64,000 nt of DNA from Halobellus rufus. GTDB lineage: Archaea > Halobacteriota > Halobacteria > Halobacteriales > Haloferacaceae. Made by a program: the position numbers and the translations under genes. The notes beneath the pieces are model-generated. The model did no database searches. It saw nothing but the letters and a program-made list of their open reading frames with translations, and had not been told where the DNA came from. Numbering within the stretch: position 1 is the first letter of the stretch; the number at the start of each line of letters is the position of its first letter. Shown piece after piece: positions 43,544 to 52,403 of this stretch. The stretch lies in NCBI RefSeq assembly GCF_000739575.1, contig NZ_BBJO01000003.1, positions 62,001 through 126,000 on the forward strand, written 5' to 3'.

Positions 43544-43978
43544 ATGAGAATCAAAGAGTTATTCACCGACGATTCGGCCGTTTCACCGGTCATCGGAGTT
43601 ATTCTGATGGTCGCGATCACAGTCATCCTCGCCGCCGTCATCGGCGCGTTCGTGCTGAACCTCGGGCAGGGCGTCCAGCAGACTGCGCCGCAGGCGAGCT
43701 TCGGATTCGATTACGCAGACGACGTCAACAACGTCACTGTAACCCACGAAACAGGCGATTCAATCCCGTCCAGTGAACTGAACGTGACGTCAAGTGGTGG
43801 AATCGACTACGCGAACTCAACGACGTTCGAGGATCTAACCGGAGATGTTTCCGCGGGAGATGAAGCCACATACAACAGCTCAAACACGTGGGATGGCCAG
43901 ACATTCCGTGTCGTCTGGGAATCCGAGAACGGTGAGAACTCCGCCACGCTGAGTGAATCTACCGCACCGACCGCCTAA
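43544..43978 (+). CDS. Type IV pilin (PilA-like), first of tandem pair
   Basis: 144 residues from MRIKELFTDDSAVSPVIG. The archaeal pilin N-terminal domain is clear: a short charged leader, prepilin-peptidase site around D-S-A/V-S-P-V-I-G, and a 25-residue hydrophobic helix that builds the filament core. The C-terminal domain is Ser/Thr/Asn-rich with several N-x-S/T sequons, and ends V-V-W-E-S-E-N-G-E-N-S-A-T-L. ATG five codons into the open frame is the true start. The paralogue follows after six bases. Confidence 0.9.
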   Translation: MRIKELFTDDSAVSPVIGVILMVAITVILAAVIGAFVLNLGQGVQQTAPQASFGFDYADDVNNVTVTHETGDSIPSSELNVTSSGGIDYANSTTFEDLTGDVSAGDEATYNSSNTWDGQTFRVVWESENGENSATLSESTAPTA

Positions 43979-43984
43979 CCACTA

Positions 43985-44419
43985 ATGAACTTCAAACAAC
44001 TATTCACGGACGATTCGGCCGTTTCACCGGTCATCGGGGTCATCCTAATGGTCGCTATCACGGTCATCCTCGCCGCCGTCATCGGCGCGTTCGTGCTGAA
44101 CCTCGGCCAAGGAATCCAGCAGACCGCGCCGCAGGCGAGTTTCGGATTCGATTACAACACGACGGCAGCAGATGACGATACGGGGTTAGTCGAGATCACC
44201 CACGAGAGCGGTGATTCGATCGAGAGCAACCAAGTCAACGTGAGTGGATTCGCCAATGGGACACAGACGTGGCCTAGCGGCGAAACGGTATCCGCTGGGT
44301 CCAGTCACGAATTTAACAACAGTGACGATTGGAACGGCGAAACTATCCGCGTCGTCTGGGAGTCCGAGAACGGCGAGAACTCCGCGACCCTGAGCCAGTC
44401 CACCGCACCGACCGAATAA
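43985..44419 (+). CDS. Type IV pilin (PilA-like), second of tandem pair
   Basis: 144 residues, MNFKQLFTDDSAVSPVIG. Residues 6-60 are almost identical to the first pilin, also in DNA, while the middle of the head domain (about 60-115) has diverged. The last 25 residues are again nearly the same. Several N-x-S/T sequons. Same length as its neighbour, so a recent tandem duplication with change limited to the exposed head. Confidence 0.9.
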   Translation: MNFKQLFTDDSAVSPVIGVILMVAITVILAAVIGAFVLNLGQGIQQTAPQASFGFDYNTTAADDDTGLVEITHESGDSIESNQVNVSGFANGTQTWPSGETVSAGSSHEFNNSDDWNGETIRVVWESENGENSATLSQSTAPTE

Positions 44420-44578
44420 CCCGCTCGGTCGCGTCTCCTCCGGCGCGTTTTTCGCATCTCAGTCGCCGAGCAGCGGCTTGCATTTCGGAAGCCGGTACAC
44501 GGCCTCAGTAACACCGTAGGCTGTCGAGAATCAGTTTCTTCGAATCGCAGCCCCGAGAAGACGCCCAGCTTGTTCCCT

Positions 44579-44767
44579 TCAGACCGTCGGCTTGCCTTCC
44601 GAGGTGCCGACGAGCCACGTGCCGTAGGTGATGAGCGCCGCGGCGGGAACCAGCGCGTAGGTGAAAATCTGCGCCGTGTTCGGGGCGACGCCCGGCAGCA
44701 GCAGCAGCGAGCCGACCACTATGAGCGCGACACCGGCGAGCACGCGAGTGCTATCGAACAGTCCCAT
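44579..44767 (-). CDS. Small two-helix membrane protein
   Basis: 62 residues from MGLFDSTRVLAGVAL, with two hydrophobic helices (about 8-25 and 34-52) and a short tail. The open frame extends 24 codons upstream but the added part is basic and unlike a membrane protein. Convergent with the pilins. Family unknown. Confidence 0.6.
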   Translation of the reverse strand: MGLFDSTRVLAGVALIVVGSLLLLPGVAPNTAQIFTYALVPAAALITYGTWLVGTSEGKPTV

Positions 44768-44887
44768 AGCCGGAAGTAACCGCCCCGGAATATGGACTTT
44801 CCGCTTCTCGGCGTCGGTTCGATCCGGTGGGAGGGTCACGAGCGGGACTGGCGAGAGGCTTAATTCGCCGCCGTCCGAGGGATCGAT

Positions 44888-45628
44888 ATGGACGCTGCGA
44901 TCGTCACCGTCGGCAACGAACTGCTGGCGGGCGACATCGAGAACACGAACGCGACGTGGCTCTCCGAGCGGCTCACCGCCCGCGGGGTCGACGTCGCCCG
45001 CATCCTCGTCGTCCCCGACGAGACGTCAGTCGTCGCCGACACGGTGCGCGAGTGGCGCGAGCGCTTCGACGCCGTGCTCGTGACGGGCGGTCTCGGCGGG
45101 ACCCCGGACGACGTGACGATGCCTGCCATCGCCGAGGGGCTGGACCGCGAACTGGTCGTCGACCCCGTCGCCAAGGCCGACGTCCAGGAGACGCTCGATC
45201 GGATCTTCGAGGAGAACCCCGATCTCGACTTCGAGTTGCGCGCGGAGTGGTACGCGTCGATGCCCGCCGGCGCGTCGCCGATCCCGAACCCCGAGGGACT
45301 CGCACCGGGCTGCGTCGCCGAGAACGTGTACGTCCTGCCCGGCATCCCCGAAGAGATGCGCGCCGTCTTCGACAACGTCGCCGGCGAGTTCGACGGGACC
45401 GTGGCCACGCGGACCCTGTACTCTCCGGAGCCGGAGGGCGCGCTCGCCGACCACCTCGGGGAGATCACCGAGCGCTTCGACGTTCGCGTCGGCAGCTATC
45501 CGAACCGCGAGGCCGAGGAGACGCGTATCAAGTTCACCGGCGACGACGAGGCTGCGTTGGAGGAGGCCGTCGGGTGGCTGCGCGAGAGCGCCGAACTCTC
45601 GCTCACCGAGGCGGACGCGGAGGAGTGA
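44888..45628 (+). CDS. CinA N-terminal/molybdopterin-binding-like protein
   Basis: 246 residues. Starts A-A-I-V-T-V-G-N-E-L-L-A-G-D-I-E-N-T-N-A, then V-T-G-G-L-G-G-T-P-D-D-V-T, the hallmarks of the MoCF-like domain found in CinA (COG1058). L-P-G-I-P-E-E-M-R-A-V-F follows. The CinA deamidase domain is absent, as in most archaeal members. Possible role in pyridine-nucleotide or ADP-ribose repair, by family. Ends four bases before the site-2 protease stop (convergent). Confidence 0.87.
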   Translation: MDAAIVTVGNELLAGDIENTNATWLSERLTARGVDVARILVVPDETSVVADTVREWRERFDAVLVTGGLGGTPDDVTMPAIAEGLDRELVVDPVAKADVQETLDRIFEENPDLDFELRAEWYASMPAGASPIPNPEGLAPGCVAENVYVLPGIPEEMRAVFDNVAGEFDGTVATRTLYSPEPEGALADHLGEITERFDVRVGSYPNREAEETRIKFTGDDEAALEEAVGWLRESAELSLTEADAEE

Positions 45629-45631
45629 GCG

Positions 45632-46807
45632 TCACCGCGGGTTCGGCAGGCTCGATCGGTCAGTCGCCGAGAGCGACGACAGCGCCCCGCGTGACTGGAT
45701 GATATTGAACGCGGTGACCAGATCCGAGCGAGAGATGAGCCCGACGACCTCGCCGGCGTCGTCGACGACCGGGAGCCGCCCCACGTCGTTCTGCTGCATC
45801 CGCTCGATCGCGGTCATCGCGTCCGCGTCGGGGGAAATCGTCGTCAGTTCCCGGGACATCACGTCCTCGACGCGGTAGGCGTCGCGCTCGACTTCCTTGA
45901 CGGAGCGGGCGTCACCGAGCGTGACCATCCCGACGAGCCGCCCGTCGCGCATCACCGGATAACCGGTGTGGCGCTCGGTGAACATCCGTTCGAGCAGCTC
46001 CGCGACGCTCGTGTCCTCCGCCACGACGTCCAGGTGCTCACGCGGCGTCATCACGTCGCGGACGGTCACGTCCTGGAACGCGGCTTTCATCACCGTCTGC
46101 TGGGCCTCCGAGGACGCGCCGATGTAGATGAAAAAGGCGAGTGCCACCAGAAACAGGTTCGCGAAGAGCCCGAAGATCCCGAGCAGGAAGGCGAACACCT
46201 TGCCGACCTCCGCGGCGATCTGGGTCGCCCGCGCGTGCGGTCGGTTGCGCGCGAGAAGTGCACGGAGGACCCGGCCGCCGTCCATCGGGAATCCGGGGAG
46301 CATATTGAACACCGCGAGGACGACGTTCGTCAGCGCGAGGTAGCCGACGACGAACTTCACGGGGTCGAGCGCGGTGGGGAGCACGAGGAACACGAGATAG
46401 GAGATGACGCCGAGCGCGACGCTGACGATCGGACCGGCGATGGCGATCCACAGCTCCTGTTTCCAGTCTTCCGGCATCTCCGCGAAGCTGGCGACGCCGC
46501 CGAAGAGCCACAGGGTGATCGAGTCGATCTCGTAGCCGTAGCGCATCGCGACCAGCGAGTGACCGAACTCGTGGAGCAGGACGCAGACGAACAGGCCGAT
46601 CGCCGCCGCCGCCCCCAGCACCCACTGCATCGATCCGGTCGTGAGCGGGGCGACGTCGATCGCGGAGCCGAACAGGTCGTTGACGACGCCGACCAGCTGT
46701 CCGACGTCGCTGCCGATGAGCCACGCGAAGAGCGGAAGGACGAGCAGGAAGGTGAGATCCAACTTGATCGGGATGCCGAACGCGCTACCGATACGGATTC
46801 CGCGCAT
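45632..46807 (-). CDS. Site-2 intramembrane metalloprotease with CBS domains
   Basis: 391 residues from MRGIRIGSAFGIPI. Zinc site H79-E-F-G-H83 in a membrane helix and N-M-L-P-G-F-P-M-D-G-G at 168-178 supply the metal ligands. Six membrane helices. The cytosolic C-terminal part (about 245-370) has two CBS motifs (V-M-T-P-R-E-H-L and V-M-S-R-E-L-T-T), which usually sense adenine nucleotides. Substrates are unknown; membrane-anchored regulators are typical. The longer open frame upstream overlaps the helicase and is not used. Confidence 0.9.
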   Translation of the reverse strand: MRGIRIGSAFGIPIKLDLTFLLVLPLFAWLIGSDVGQLVGVVNDLFGSAIDVAPLTTGSMQWVLGAAAAIGLFVCVLLHEFGHSLVAMRYGYEIDSITLWLFGGVASFAEMPEDWKQELWIAIAGPIVSVALGVISYLVFLVLPTALDPVKFVVGYLALTNVVLAVFNMLPGFPMDGGRVLRALLARNRPHARATQIAAEVGKVFAFLLGIFGLFANLFLVALAFFIYIGASSEAQQTVMKAAFQDVTVRDVMTPREHLDVVAEDTSVAELLERMFTERHTGYPVMRDGRLVGMVTLGDARSVKEVERDAYRVEDVMSRELTTISPDADAMTAIERMQQNDVGRLPVVDDAGEVVGLISRSDLVTAFNIIQSRGALSSLSATDRSSLPNPR

Positions 46808-46954
46808 ACCCTCCCGTAGTCGCGGCTGGGACTTAAGTCCCGTCGCAGCCCGTCGGGTAGGTTCGAGGCGCGCGGGCGGGAGCCCCATACCGGGCGGCGA
46901 CGGGGTTCGACGGCAGACGAACCGCTGAAATACCTCCTCGACGTACCGTCGGGC

Positions 46955-49012
46955 GTGTCTCAACAGGTCGGCCGCGTCGACACGCTCTTCTTACACGAGA
47001 CCGGCGAGGACTTCCTCGTGGTCGTCGAGCGCGACGGCGAACGCGTCTTTCAGGCGGTGCTCGAACTGCAGGAGACGGACGCCGGCCCGCGACCCGCGAA
47101 GTTCCGCATCAAGCGCGGCTCCTCCGAGGAGCCGCGTGACCCGAGTCAGTTCGTCGAACTCGCCCGCCGAGCGTCGCGGATCCGGATCTCCCAGCAGACC
47201 TCGAAGGGGAGACGGCGGGAGCTACAGGAGATGCTCGACGGTTACCAACTGGAGGCGCTCGTCGTCCGGACGTGTCGCTACTGCGCCTCCGACGGCCGAT
47301 ACTCGCCGATCACCGAGGACACGGCGATCAAGACGGATCGAGAGCACATCTGTCCCGACTGCGCCCGACGTGAGCTCGAACGCGAACTCGACTTCTCCGC
47401 GTCCGGACGGTTGACCGGGGCCGCCCAGGACCGGCTCGAAGACCTCCTGCTGGAAACGCAGGACCTCGACCGCATCTCCAACCTCTTGGCTGGCGGGCTC
47501 GATCCCGACCTCACGAAGTTCGACACCGTCAGCGCGACCACCGACGACGTCGACCTCGTGGAGACGTCGACGCTGGATCTCCACCCCGAACTCCAGCGGC
47601 GCGTCGAGGACCGCTTCGACACCCTGCTGCCCGTCCAGTCGCTCTCCGTCGAGAACGGCCTCTTCGAGGGCCGCGACCAACTCGTCGTGAGCGCGACCGC
47701 GACCGGGAAGACGCTCGTCGGCGAACTCGCCGGCATCGACCGCGCGCTGAAGGGCGAGGGGAAGCTGCTCTTTCTCGTCCCGCTGGTCGCACTCGCGAAC
47801 CAGAAACACGAGGACTTCGAGGACCGCTACGGCGACCTCCTCGACGTGACCATCCGCGTGGGAGCCTCCCGAATCAACGACGACGGCAACCGCTTCAACC
47901 CGAACGCGGACGTCGTCGTCGGCACCTACGAGGGCATCGATCACGCGCTGCGGACGGGGAAGGACCTCGGCGACGTCGGCACGGTCGTCATCGACGAGGT
48001 GCACACGCTGAAAGAGGAGGAGCGCGGCCACCGACTCGACGGCCTCATCAGCCGCCTGAAGTACTACAACGAGGAGCGGTCGAATCGGCGGGACAACTAC
48101 GACGGCGCGCAGTACGTCTACCTCTCGGCGACCGTCGGCAACCCCGAGACGCTGGCCGAACGGCTCCGCGCGACGCTCATCGAGTTCGAGGAGCGGCCGG
48201 TCCCGATCGAGCGGCACGTGACGTTCGCGGACGGCCGGGAGAAGCCGGACATCATCAACAAACTGGTGCGCCGCGAGTTCGACTCGAAGTCATCGAAGGG
48301 GTACCGCGGCCAGACGATCGTCTTCACCAACTCGCGGCGGCGGTGTCACGAGATATCGAGGAAGCTGGAGTACGCCGCCGCGCCGTATCACGCGGGGCTA
48401 GACTACGGCCGCCGCAAGCGCGTCGAGCGGCAGTTCGGGAACCAGGACCTCGCCGCCGTCGTCACGACCGCCGCGCTCGCCGCTGGGGTCGACTTCCCCG
48501 CCTCGCAGGTGGTCTTCGACTCGCTGGCGATGGGCATCGAGTGGCTCTCCGTCCAGGAGTTCGAGCAGATGCTCGGACGGGCGGGACGCCCCGACTACCA
48601 CGACGAGGGGAAGGTGTACCTCTTGGTCGAACCCGACTGCGTCTACCACAATTCGATGGAGATGACCGAGGACGAGGTCGCCTTCACGCTCCTGAAAGGA
48701 GAGATGGAGGACGTGTTGACCCGATACGACGAGACCGCCGCCGCCGAGGAGACGCTCGCGAACATCGTCGTCGCGGGCAAGCGCGCCAAGCGGTTGAACG
48801 ACCAGATGATCGGCGAGGTGCCGACGAAGCACGCGCTCGGAAAGCTGCTGCAGTGGGCGTTCATCGACGGCTTCGAGCCGACTCCCTTGGGAAGGGCGGT
48901 CTGTCGGCACTTCCTCTCGCCGAAGGACGCCTTCCGGATCTTAGACTGCATCCGCTCGGGAACGGACCCCTACGACCTCGTCGCCGAGATGGAACTGCAG
49001 GACGAGTTCTGA
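46955..49012 (+). CDS. DEAD/DEAH-type helicase with zinc ribbon (DUF5814-like)
   Basis: 685 residues from GTG 46955. N-terminal domain of unknown fold with a four-cysteine zinc ribbon (C107, C110, C133, C136). The superfamily 2 motor follows: Walker A S-A-T-A-T-G-K-T at 246-253, D-E-V-H at 347-350, Y-L-S-A-T-V, and motif VI Q-M-L-G-R-A-G-R-P. The C-terminal part has a winged-helix-like segment, as in Ski2/Hel308 relatives. Substrate (DNA or RNA) is not clear. Divergent from the site-2 protease. Confidence 0.9.
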   Translation: MSQQVGRVDTLFLHETGEDFLVVVERDGERVFQAVLELQETDAGPRPAKFRIKRGSSEEPRDPSQFVELARRASRIRISQQTSKGRRRELQEMLDGYQLEALVVRTCRYCASDGRYSPITEDTAIKTDREHICPDCARRELERELDFSASGRLTGAAQDRLEDLLLETQDLDRISNLLAGGLDPDLTKFDTVSATTDDVDLVETSTLDLHPELQRRVEDRFDTLLPVQSLSVENGLFEGRDQLVVSATATGKTLVGELAGIDRALKGEGKLLFLVPLVALANQKHEDFEDRYGDLLDVTIRVGASRINDDGNRFNPNADVVVGTYEGIDHALRTGKDLGDVGTVVIDEVHTLKEEERGHRLDGLISRLKYYNEERSNRRDNYDGAQYVYLSATVGNPETLAERLRATLIEFEERPVPIERHVTFADGREKPDIINKLVRREFDSKSSKGYRGQTIVFTNSRRRCHEISRKLEYAAAPYHAGLDYGRRKRVERQFGNQDLAAVVTTAALAAGVDFPASQVVFDSLAMGIEWLSVQEFEQMLGRAGRPDYHDEGKVYLLVEPDCVYHNSMEMTEDEVAFTLLKGEMEDVLTRYDETAAAEETLANIVVAGKRAKRLNDQMIGEVPTKHALGKLLQWAFIDGFEPTPLGRAVCRHFLSPKDAFRILDCIRSGTDPYDLVAEMELQDEF

Positions 49013-49033
49013 GCGTCGCGACGACGACCCGTA

Positions 49034-50938
49034 ATGCGGTCCACCGGATCCCACAGTATTTTGCACCGCGGCGCCGACTTCGTCGGTGTGGAACCGATAT
49101 CGCCGGGGATCGCCGTCGTCTTCCTCGTCGTCCTCGCCGCGCTCGCGCTCTTCGTCACCGAGCCGATCCCGGTCGACGTCACGGCGATCGGGGTGATGGT
49201 CGCGCTGCTGCTCGTCCAACCGGCGTCGATGGCAGCCGTGTCTGCGGGGTTGCTCGCGGAACCGATCGTCCTCTTTGCGGACTACCCCGGCGACGCGCTC
49301 TCGGGATTCTCCAGTCAGGCGACGCTGACCGTCCTCGCGATGTTCATTCTCAGCGAGGGCGTCCAGCGGACGGGCATCGTCCAGCGGCTCGGCGCGTGGA
49401 TCGCCGGGGTGACGGGCGAGAGCCAGAACCGACAGCTCGGGGCGACGATCGGCGTCGTCGCGCCCATCTCGGGGTTCATCAACAACACCGCGGCGGTGGC
49501 GATCCTGCTCCCGATGGTGACGGACCTCGCCGAGCGCGGCGGCACGTCGCCCTCGAAGCTCCTCCTGCCGCTCTCGTACGCCTCGATGTTCGGCGGGATG
49601 CTCACGCTCATCGGGACGTCGACGAACATCCTCGCGTCCGAACTGTCCGGGCGGCTCATCGGCCGCACCTTCACGATGTTCGAGTTCACCCAACTCGGCA
49701 TCGTCGTGAGCGTCGTCGGCACGGCGTACCTGCTCACTGCGGGTAAGTGGCTGACGCCCGAGCGGATCAAGCCTCGGCAGGACCTGACCGAGGAGTTCGG
49801 GATGGCGGACTACCTGACTGAGGTCGTCGTCCGCGAGGACTCCCCGCTGATCGGCCAGCAGGTCCGGCGCGCGCTCGTCGAGACCGACTTCGACGTCGAC
49901 CTGATTCAGCTCATCCGCGACGGGGAGGTCTTCCTCGAACCGCTCGGACCGAAGGAGATCCAGGCGGGCGACATATTCGCGCTCCGAACCGACCGCGACA
50001 CGCTGGTGGAACTGCTGGACGTCGAGGGGCTCGATCCGGTGCCGACCGCGGTCGACGAGGCCGAGCTGGAGGCGGGCCAGTCCCGGCAGAACCTCGTCGA
50101 GGTCGTCATCAGCCCGGGGTCGTCGCTCGTCGGCGAGTCGCTCACCTCCGCGAGCTTCCGGCAGCGGTACAACGCCACGGTGCTCGCGCTGCGCCGCGGG
50201 CAGGACGTCATCCGCCGGCGGATGGACAACGTCTCGCTCCGCGTCGGCGACACGCTGCTCGTGCAGGCGACCGCCGAGAGCATCGAGCGCCTCGACGCGA
50301 ACCGCGACTTCATCGTCGCCCAGGAGATCGAGCGGCACGACTACCGCGAATCGAAGACGCCGATCGCGGTCGGGATCGTCGTCGCCGTCGTCGGCCTCGC
50401 GGCGCTCGACGTGCTGCCGATCGTCGTCTCCGCGCTCGCGGGGTCGCTCGCGATGGTCGCGACGCGCTGTCTGCGCCCCGGGGAACTCTACGACTCCGTC
50501 CAGTGGGACGTCGTCTTCCTGCTGGCGGGCGTGATCCCGCTCGGGATCGCCCTGGAGTCGACGGGCGGCGCGGCGCTCTTAGCCGACCTCGTCGTCGCCA
50601 CGGGCGACGTCCTCCCGCCGGTGGGCGTGCTCGCGGTGTTCTACCTCCTCACCGCCCTCTTGACCAACGTCATCTCGAACAACGCCAGCGTCGTGTTGAT
50701 GATCCCCGTCGCCGTCGAGGCCGCGCAGGCGCTCGGCTCGAACGCGTTCGCGTTCATCTTGGCGGTCACCTTCGCGGCGTCGACGGCGTTCATGACGCCC
50801 GTCGGCTATCAGACGAACCTCTTCGTCTACGGTCCCGGCGGCTACCGCTTCAGCGACTACATCCGCGTCGGCGGGCCGCTGCAGTTGGTCTTCGCCGCGG
50901 TGACGACCGTCGGGATCGCCGCGATCTGGGGCGTTTGA
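49034..50938 (+). CDS. SLC13-family permease with two TrkA-C domains
   Basis: 634 residues. DASS/SLC13 membrane halves with the S-N-T-like motifs G-F-I-N-N-T-A-A-V-A-I-L-L-P and I-S-N-N-A-S-V-V-L-M-I-P-V-A, and I-G-T-S-T-N-I-L. A cytosolic block between them (about 255-435) holds two RCK-C/TrkA-C modules (P-L-I-G-Q-Q-V and S-L-V-G-E-S-L). Likely sodium-coupled uptake of sulfate, a dicarboxylate or a similar anion, gated by a ligand on TrkA-C. The N-terminal 18 residues are weak; GTG 49088 is an alternative start. Confidence 0.87.
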   Translation: MRSTGSHSILHRGADFVGVEPISPGIAVVFLVVLAALALFVTEPIPVDVTAIGVMVALLLVQPASMAAVSAGLLAEPIVLFADYPGDALSGFSSQATLTVLAMFILSEGVQRTGIVQRLGAWIAGVTGESQNRQLGATIGVVAPISGFINNTAAVAILLPMVTDLAERGGTSPSKLLLPLSYASMFGGMLTLIGTSTNILASELSGRLIGRTFTMFEFTQLGIVVSVVGTAYLLTAGKWLTPERIKPRQDLTEEFGMADYLTEVVVREDSPLIGQQVRRALVETDFDVDLIQLIRDGEVFLEPLGPKEIQAGDIFALRTDRDTLVELLDVEGLDPVPTAVDEAELEAGQSRQNLVEVVISPGSSLVGESLTSASFRQRYNATVLALRRGQDVIRRRMDNVSLRVGDTLLVQATAESIERLDANRDFIVAQEIERHDYRESKTPIAVGIVVAVVGLAALDVLPIVVSALAGSLAMVATRCLRPGELYDSVQWDVVFLLAGVIPLGIALESTGGAALLADLVVATGDVLPPVGVLAVFYLLTALLTNVISNNASVVLMIPVAVEAAQALGSNAFAFILAVTFAASTAFMTPVGYQTNLFVYGPGGYRFSDYIRVGGPLQLVFAAVTTVGIAAIWGV

Positions 50939-50989
50939 GGACGCGTCGAACGAAATCCTTTACTCGGTGACCGTCCGAGGGTTGGGTAC

Positions 50990-51062
50990 GGGACCGTGGG
51001 TTAGCCTGGTATACTTCGGGCCTTGGGTGCCCGTGACCCCGGTTCAAATCCGGGCGGTCCCA
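50990..51062 (+). tRNA. tRNA-Pro (anticodon GGG)
   Basis: Acceptor GGGACCG/CGGTCCC, D-arm GGTTAGCCTGGTATAC, anticodon stem GGGCC/CCCGT region around TTGGGTG (anticodon GGG), T-arm CCGG-TTCAAAT-CCGG, discriminator A. 73 bases, no encoded CCA. CTTTAC at about 50958-50963 is the likely promoter box. Confidence 0.93.
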
Positions 51063-51070
51063 CTCCACCT

Positions 51071-51167
51071 TTTTACTTCGTCGGGTCGCGCTTCGCGCGA
51101 CCACTCCTCGTAAAAATTTGGACCAAAAAGCGGCCGTGACGAGCGAAGCGAGTCACGGAACAACGCG
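51071..51167. repeat. Inverted repeats downstream of tRNA-Pro
   Basis: GGTCGCGC-TTC-GCGCGACC and GTGAC-N11-GTCAC lie side by side, separated by CGTAAAAATTTGGACC, after a short T-run that can end tRNA transcription. From memory, similar blocks follow genes elsewhere in haloarchaea. No open frame. Confidence 0.35.
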
Positions 51168-51307
51168 TTCGACACCCCCGCGATTCGCACACTGGAAGTC
51201 GCAACCGCGAGCGACAGCGACTTCGCCGCGGCGTCGGCCGGTTGCCTTCGAGGAGACGTCGTCTCACCCGAAGAGGTAACCGTCGTACCGCCGAATCGGG
51301 GCCAACG

Positions 51308-52369
51308 ATGGCAGCCGACGAACGGATGACGGTCTTGGAGAAGCGGGAGGCGGGGGAAGGGATGCGTCTCGCGGAGCGGCCAGTTCCGACGCCCGGGGCC
51401 GGAGAGGTCCGCATCGCGGTGCAGTCCGTCGGGATCGACGGCGGCGTGGAGGCCCCGTTCTACCGCTGGGAAGAGTCGTACCACCGCTACGAACCGCACC
51501 TCCCGCAGGTGTTCGGCCACGAGTTCTCGGGCGTCGTCGACGCCGTCGGCGCGGGCGTCGAAGACTGGGCGGGCGGCGAGCGCGTCGCCGTCGAGCCGCG
51601 GATCTCCTGCGGGCGCTGTCGCAACTGCCGGGAGGGTCGCCAGAACCTCTGCACCACCGAGACGGGGTTCTCCCCGCACGGTCGGAAGTCCATCGGCATC
51701 GACACCGAGGTCCCGGGGGCGCTCGCGGAGTACGTCACCGTCCCGGCGCGGAACCTCTATGCGCTCCCCCCGGGCGTCACGTTCGACGAGGGCGTGTTCT
51801 TGGAACTGCTCGCCATCGGCGTCCACGGGATCGACGTCTCGGCGTTCGGGGTCGGCGACCGCGTGGCGATCACGGGGCCGGGGTCGGCGGGGCTGAGTGC
51901 GCTCGTCGCGGCCCGGGAGGCCGGAGCGAGCGAGGTCGTGGTGATCGGTGCCGACGCCGACGAGGGAACGCGGCTCCCGATCGCCCGCGAGATGGGGGCG
52001 ACGGCGACGCGGAACGTCGAGGAGGGCCCGCTCGACGACCCCGTGGACGTGTTCGTCGAGGCGTCGGGCCACGAGTCCGCGCTCGGACTCGCGGCGTCGA
52101 GCATCCGACCGGGCGGCGAACTCGTTCAAATCGGCGTCTACCACGGTTCCGATCGGGTCTCGGTCGACCTCAACGGGTTCGTGAACGAGGAGGTCTCGGT
52201 CCAGACCGTCAACGCCCGCCGGGAGTCCGACTGGCGGCGGACGCTGGCGATCGCGCCGTCGGTCGATCTCTCCGCCGTCGTCGGCCCCGCCTTCGAGATG
52301 ACCGAGTACGAGGACGCCTTCGCGGCCGAGGCCGACCGGGCGGGCGTGAAGATCGTGCTGCACCCCTGA
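51308..52369 (+). CDS. Zinc-dependent alcohol/sugar dehydrogenase family protein
   Basis: 353 residues. Structural zinc site C101-x2-C104-x2-C107-x7-C115 (C-G-R-C-R-N-C-R-E-G-R-Q-N-L-C). Catalytic region G-H71-E72-F, E166, and a Rossmann fold with G-P-G-S-A-G-L-S-A-L. The usual catalytic Cys (C-G-S-D) is replaced by D44 (V-G-I-D-G-G), as in haloarchaeal glucose dehydrogenase, where an Asp ligates the zinc. Substrate could be a sugar or polyol. ATG 51308 is chosen over 51242. Confidence 0.85.
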   Translation: MAADERMTVLEKREAGEGMRLAERPVPTPGAGEVRIAVQSVGIDGGVEAPFYRWEESYHRYEPHLPQVFGHEFSGVVDAVGAGVEDWAGGERVAVEPRISCGRCRNCREGRQNLCTTETGFSPHGRKSIGIDTEVPGALAEYVTVPARNLYALPPGVTFDEGVFLELLAIGVHGIDVSAFGVGDRVAITGPGSAGLSALVAAREAGASEVVVIGADADEGTRLPIAREMGATATRNVEEGPLDDPVDVFVEASGHESALGLAASSIRPGGELVQIGVYHGSDRVSVDLNGFVNEEVSVQTVNARRESDWRRTLAIAPSVDLSAVVGPAFEMTEYEDAFAAEADRAGVKIVLHP

Positions 52370-52403
52370 ATCGCCGTTGCAGCCGAGTGGACGTGTCCCC
52401 GCG

